This document shows, in pieces, positions 60,794-64,000 of a stretch of DNA of 64,000 nt (position 1 is its first letter; every line of letters starts with the position of its first letter). This DNA comes from Gordionus sp. m RMFG-2023. Lineage: Eukaryota; Nematomorpha; Gordioida; Chordodea; Parachordodidae. The notes under the pieces were generated by a model, which worked only from the letters and a program-made list of their open reading frames with translations, did not search any database and was not told the DNA's origin. The position numbers and the translations under genes are program-made. The DNA lies in NCBI RefSeq assembly GCF_954871325.1, contig NC_088775.1, positions 85,475,561 to 85,539,560 of the forward strand, given 5' to 3'.

Positions 60794-60972
60794 AAACAAT
60801 TTACGTTGTATATTGGATATGGAAAACATGTCGATACATATCTGATCCTTTGCAAGAGGTTCCAGGAGGAATTATTAATCCATCGGTTGTATTGGGGCCT
60901 GTCATTGGATCTTGGCTCTTAGCCCTGTTGATATTCTCGATTGTTCTGCTGATAGATAAGACAAAAAACTAA
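60794..60972 (+). CDS. Terminal exon with transmembrane segment of the receptor locus
   Basis: A pyrimidine tract (ttattttttgttttc) and gggggag acceptor open the exon in phase 1, matching the phase-1 donors upstream. It reads TIYVVYWIWKTCRYISDPL, a linker with PGGIINPS, the hydrophobic segment VVLGPVIGSWLLALLIFSIV, then LLIDKTKN and TAA. The result is a single-pass protein with a five-residue basic cytoplasmic tail, so it would need partners to signal. No canonical AATAAA follows closely. Confidence 0.6.
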
Positions 60973-61525
60973 ATAATCGGAATTATCCTTTTCTTTTGTC
61001 AATTAATAATGGTTAGCGCCTTTATAATAATAATATATAATCATAATTTTATTGCGAAGAAAATTTGAGCACTCATTTTTAATGTTTTTTAATAGTTCTG
61101 CTTTATATATTACATAAATATTTTACACTTTCATTTTTTTTATTAATAGAATCGATTTTTTTAGATCCTTTAGAGTAATATGAATAATTTGTAAAAAAAT
61201 TGTTACTTGTTTTTTCCTTAAAATGTTTTTATTTAAGAAAAACTTCCTTTTTTAAAAAATATATAAGTTTGAAAAACGATTAAGTTATGACGTCATTACA
61301 TTAGAGCCCTGTAAGTAGGCCGAACTTAAAAAAATTATCGGGCCCAATTAATTTAAATTTTCATTGCCCTAGATGCCATGGATAAATTATAAACTAAAAA
61401 AACGTAATTTTTTAAAAAACCGAGATTTTTTTAAAACGTTATATATAAAAAAATTTTATTTGGTGAGTTTATTTTTGTCATACAACGAATTTATTAATTT
61501 TTATTTGAATATTATGCATATTTAA

Positions 61526-62261
61526 CAGAGTTGTTAAAAGATACATTTAAGTGGATCTGATACAGATACATCGAGAATATCTAGATAATACAATTTTTAT
61601 CATACTTATATTCAGGGTTCGCCGTTGTTCTCGAGCAGAAATTGATTATGAGAGCACCAAATACTTAAACAACATTTTAATAATTTGTTCAAATTCAATT
61701 CGAAAACCATATAAAAAATAATGATTAAAATATCAATAAATACCTCTATTTTTATCGTTCTTTTGAACAAATTCTCTTAAAAATGTACAATATAAAAAAT
61801 AATTTACATTAAACTTATAATTTGGTAATTAAAAGTTAGCGAAATATCTATAAATTAAAAAATTCTAAATAAATTTGTTTGCTTAAAATAATTTTGTGCA
61901 TTGGTATAGTTTTTAATAATTAATGGACATCATGGTCAAGCAAGGATTTATATATTCCTTTACATGATAAAATTATCTTCTACAATCTCGAACTGACATC
62001 TATAGATTTAAATGGGGAAAAAATAATAATTAATGAATGTTTATATATTTTTATTATAAATCTTAATATTTATTTAAATTATATGCTCATATGAGATAAA
62101 ATTAATTTTGCATTCAAATATTTTTATTTTTAAGATAAAAAAGCGTTTAATTACAGATCTAAATGTATCTTAAAAAGTATCCAAAAACAGCAGATACCTC
62201 TTAAATAGAATATAGATACATATATAGATACGGCATTATGTATCTAGATACTTTAACAACT
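61526..62261. mobile_element. hAT-like MITE with TATCTAGATA motifs
   Basis: Left tip CAGAGTTGTTAAAAGATAC; right tip GTATCTAGATACTTTAACAACT. GATAC and TATCTAGATA repeat near both ends. Flanks atatttaa / atatttat match at seven of eight positions. No coding content. Confidence 0.6.
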
Positions 62262-63454
62262 ATATTTATAATGTCAAAATATATTTAGAAAATTAAATAC
62301 AAAAATCTCTTCATAATTTATTGGGAGAATCTATTTTATTTAAAAGTTTCTTCTCTTTGGAAATAATTTTGCGAACTCCTCGTAATTCATGTCAGAATTC
62401 GGCTTCTAATAAATCGAATGAGAGCGAAGAACAATTTTTTCGCCAAGACTTACTTAATAATTAAACTAAAATGTTTCATCTAAGTGAATGGAGAATTGGA
62501 AATATTTGATTACATATTTTTTTTTCAAGTTTATTGCTTGATTATCTAAGAATTTCATCCTTTTTTATGAGATTAATTTGATAAATTTTCAGTTTTGACG
62601 AATTTGCTGCATATCGTTTAAATTTACATTTTTAAGTTTAAAGCTATCTACAATTCTTTCAAAATGTTCGAACTTGATTGTATAGTTTTCATTGTCATAA
62701 ATTTACAATATTTATATTTATTTAATCATTAAAATCATATCTTTTTTCAATATATTTGATAATATTTCAAATAGTTCTGAGCTACTGCTTTATAAGCTTT
62801 GACTTTATCTAATACACTTGCATAACCCAGATTTTACAGTTGTACCGTAAAATCTACGCTCATATTTGTCCCAGAAAATAATTGATATTTCATTAAATAT
62901 GAATGAAATTATAGCTGTTTTTTTTAAACTAAATTCATAAATAAACTAGAGATTTTAAGATTTATGACTAAGCTGGATTTTTATAGGGAATTTTTAATTT
63001 CTTAATTTCCACTGACATTTGGTCGCGTTTTTTCTCGGGATAGGTAGGTCTACCCATGGCCCGAAGAAATGTTTTTTCCTTGATTGAGTATCACTCACAA
63101 TTATTAAACGAATACTAAAAATGTTTTTTCGTATAATATTTTGTTATAAAATAGATAAACAAACAACCATTAATATTATCCAAGTTATCGCAGAATATAT
63201 AAATTTAATTTGTCACTGTAACTTTATAAGTATTGTCAATAAAAAATTTAATTGGCTACTTTGTTATCATTTTTGGGAGAAACTGTATATATTAAATCAT
63301 TCAAAATTTTTAAAAAAGAATTGATTTTTTTAAATTATATTATCGTCTGCCTTTTTATATCATCAATTTCTAAAAGTGTTTGGTGCTATTTTAATTTGTT
63401 CAGTCGTTATTTCATCTAGCCAAGGGGCTTTATTATACACAGTTTAGTGATTGC
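62262..63454. other. AT-rich stretch with a repeat fragment
   Basis: 63310-63375 (attatattatcgtctgcctttttat) is a third fragment of the dispersed repeat at 59800-60520. Nothing else was recognised. Confidence 0.4.
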
Positions 63455-64000
63455 TTTCCCAATTTCAACGGAGGCGGGATTGAGTGTTCTCTTATGTTCG
63501 TTTTGCAGACGGCTTTTCTTGAGTCGAAGACCCTCATATAGTAATCTAAATAAAGCTATTAGCTCGTCTTGATCCGAAATTTGTTTCCCGAGTACCAATG
63601 TAAATATCTTTTTAAGGAAGGAATGGTTAACTAATGAGGCAGTAGTTAAAATCAATCAGCTTAAAGAAGGAAACGTTTTAAACAAAGAATTATGGAAGGA
63701 CATATAAAAATGTTTGAGGAGCGATAGAAGGATATACATTGCAAAAATAGCTTTTGAAATTGATAAGGATATGAAGGAAAATAGAATATATGATGCGTAC
63801 AATAAACTAAAATATTTTTGCAAACCCTATAGTTTCAAAAACTCCCATCTCTAGTTTTAAAGAACGGGAATATTTCGGATCAAGACGAGCAAATAGCTTT
63901 ATGGTTAGATTACTATATGAAGGTCTTCGACTCAAGAAAAGCCGTCTGCCAAATGAACATAAGAGAACTCTCCCGCCTCTGTCCGGTTTCTCCACTGATG
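63455..64000. repeat. Inverted repeat with shared coding-like sequence, runs off the edge
   Basis: About 105 bases at 63470-63578 recur inverted at 63875-63985 with few changes (ggatcaagacgagc, ggtcttcgactcaagaaaag, gaacataagagaac). Both arms, read outward from their centre, encode RLLYEGLRLKKSRL.NEHKRTL. The left arm extends on the minus strand as a 79-codon frame, 63655-63416. I do not recognise the protein; it may be part of a mobile element, or a gene copied head to head. Confidence 0.55.

Overview
The window is AT-rich eukaryotic DNA (about three quarters A+T by eye) with exons averaging roughly 50-260 nt, GT-AG introns of a few hundred bases to many kb, and very dense transposon debris. 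A POMGNT1-type glycosyltransferase, immunoglobulin-like receptor exons, piggyBac and many hAT elements point to an invertebrate animal; I cannot name the species. There are no rRNA genes, CRISPR arrays or operons.

Layout. 1-4.0 kb: the middle of a POMGNT1-like gene on the minus strand, crossed by MITEs. 4.1-6.2 kb: a 195-bp tandem repeat and the first copy of a 1.55-kb dispersed block. 6.2-10.2 kb: a non-LTR retroelement fragment, cut by a degenerate hAT element (7285-9571), then a minisatellite. 10.2-15 kb: mostly empty AT-rich DNA with a tRNA-like sequence and MITEs. 15-17.3 kb: a nearly whole piggyBac element flanked by TTAA. 17.6-21.6 kb: a nest of hAT elements up to three layers deep. 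23.7-61 kb: plus-strand immunoglobulin-like receptor exons, interleaved with LINE, hAT, MITE and one short Ty3/gypsy relic. 61-64 kb: another MITE and an inverted repeat at the edge.

The most interesting system is the immunoglobulin-like locus. One compact gene (23759-27968) reads as signal peptide, two Ig-like domains, and a membrane-proximal region plus transmembrane segment in four exons. Downstream at least ten more Ig-like or associated exons on the same strand nearly all keep phase 1-1 splice sites, and a transmembrane terminal exon follows at 60794-60972. Some of these exons are fully open and some are broken, so the locus looks like a duplicating and decaying single-pass receptor family. 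An analogy with allorecognition or immune receptor clusters is inference only. The POMGNT1-like gene is unrelated and would act in the Golgi on O-mannose glycans.

Transposon history can be read directly here. The same 1.55-kb block exists with and without a hAT insertion (8-bp target duplication attatatc), and another repeat exists with and without a GC-rich MITE. Several hAT-like families share a design: a CAG-starting inverted repeat followed by a short GC-rich or palindromic motif repeated in an AT desert.
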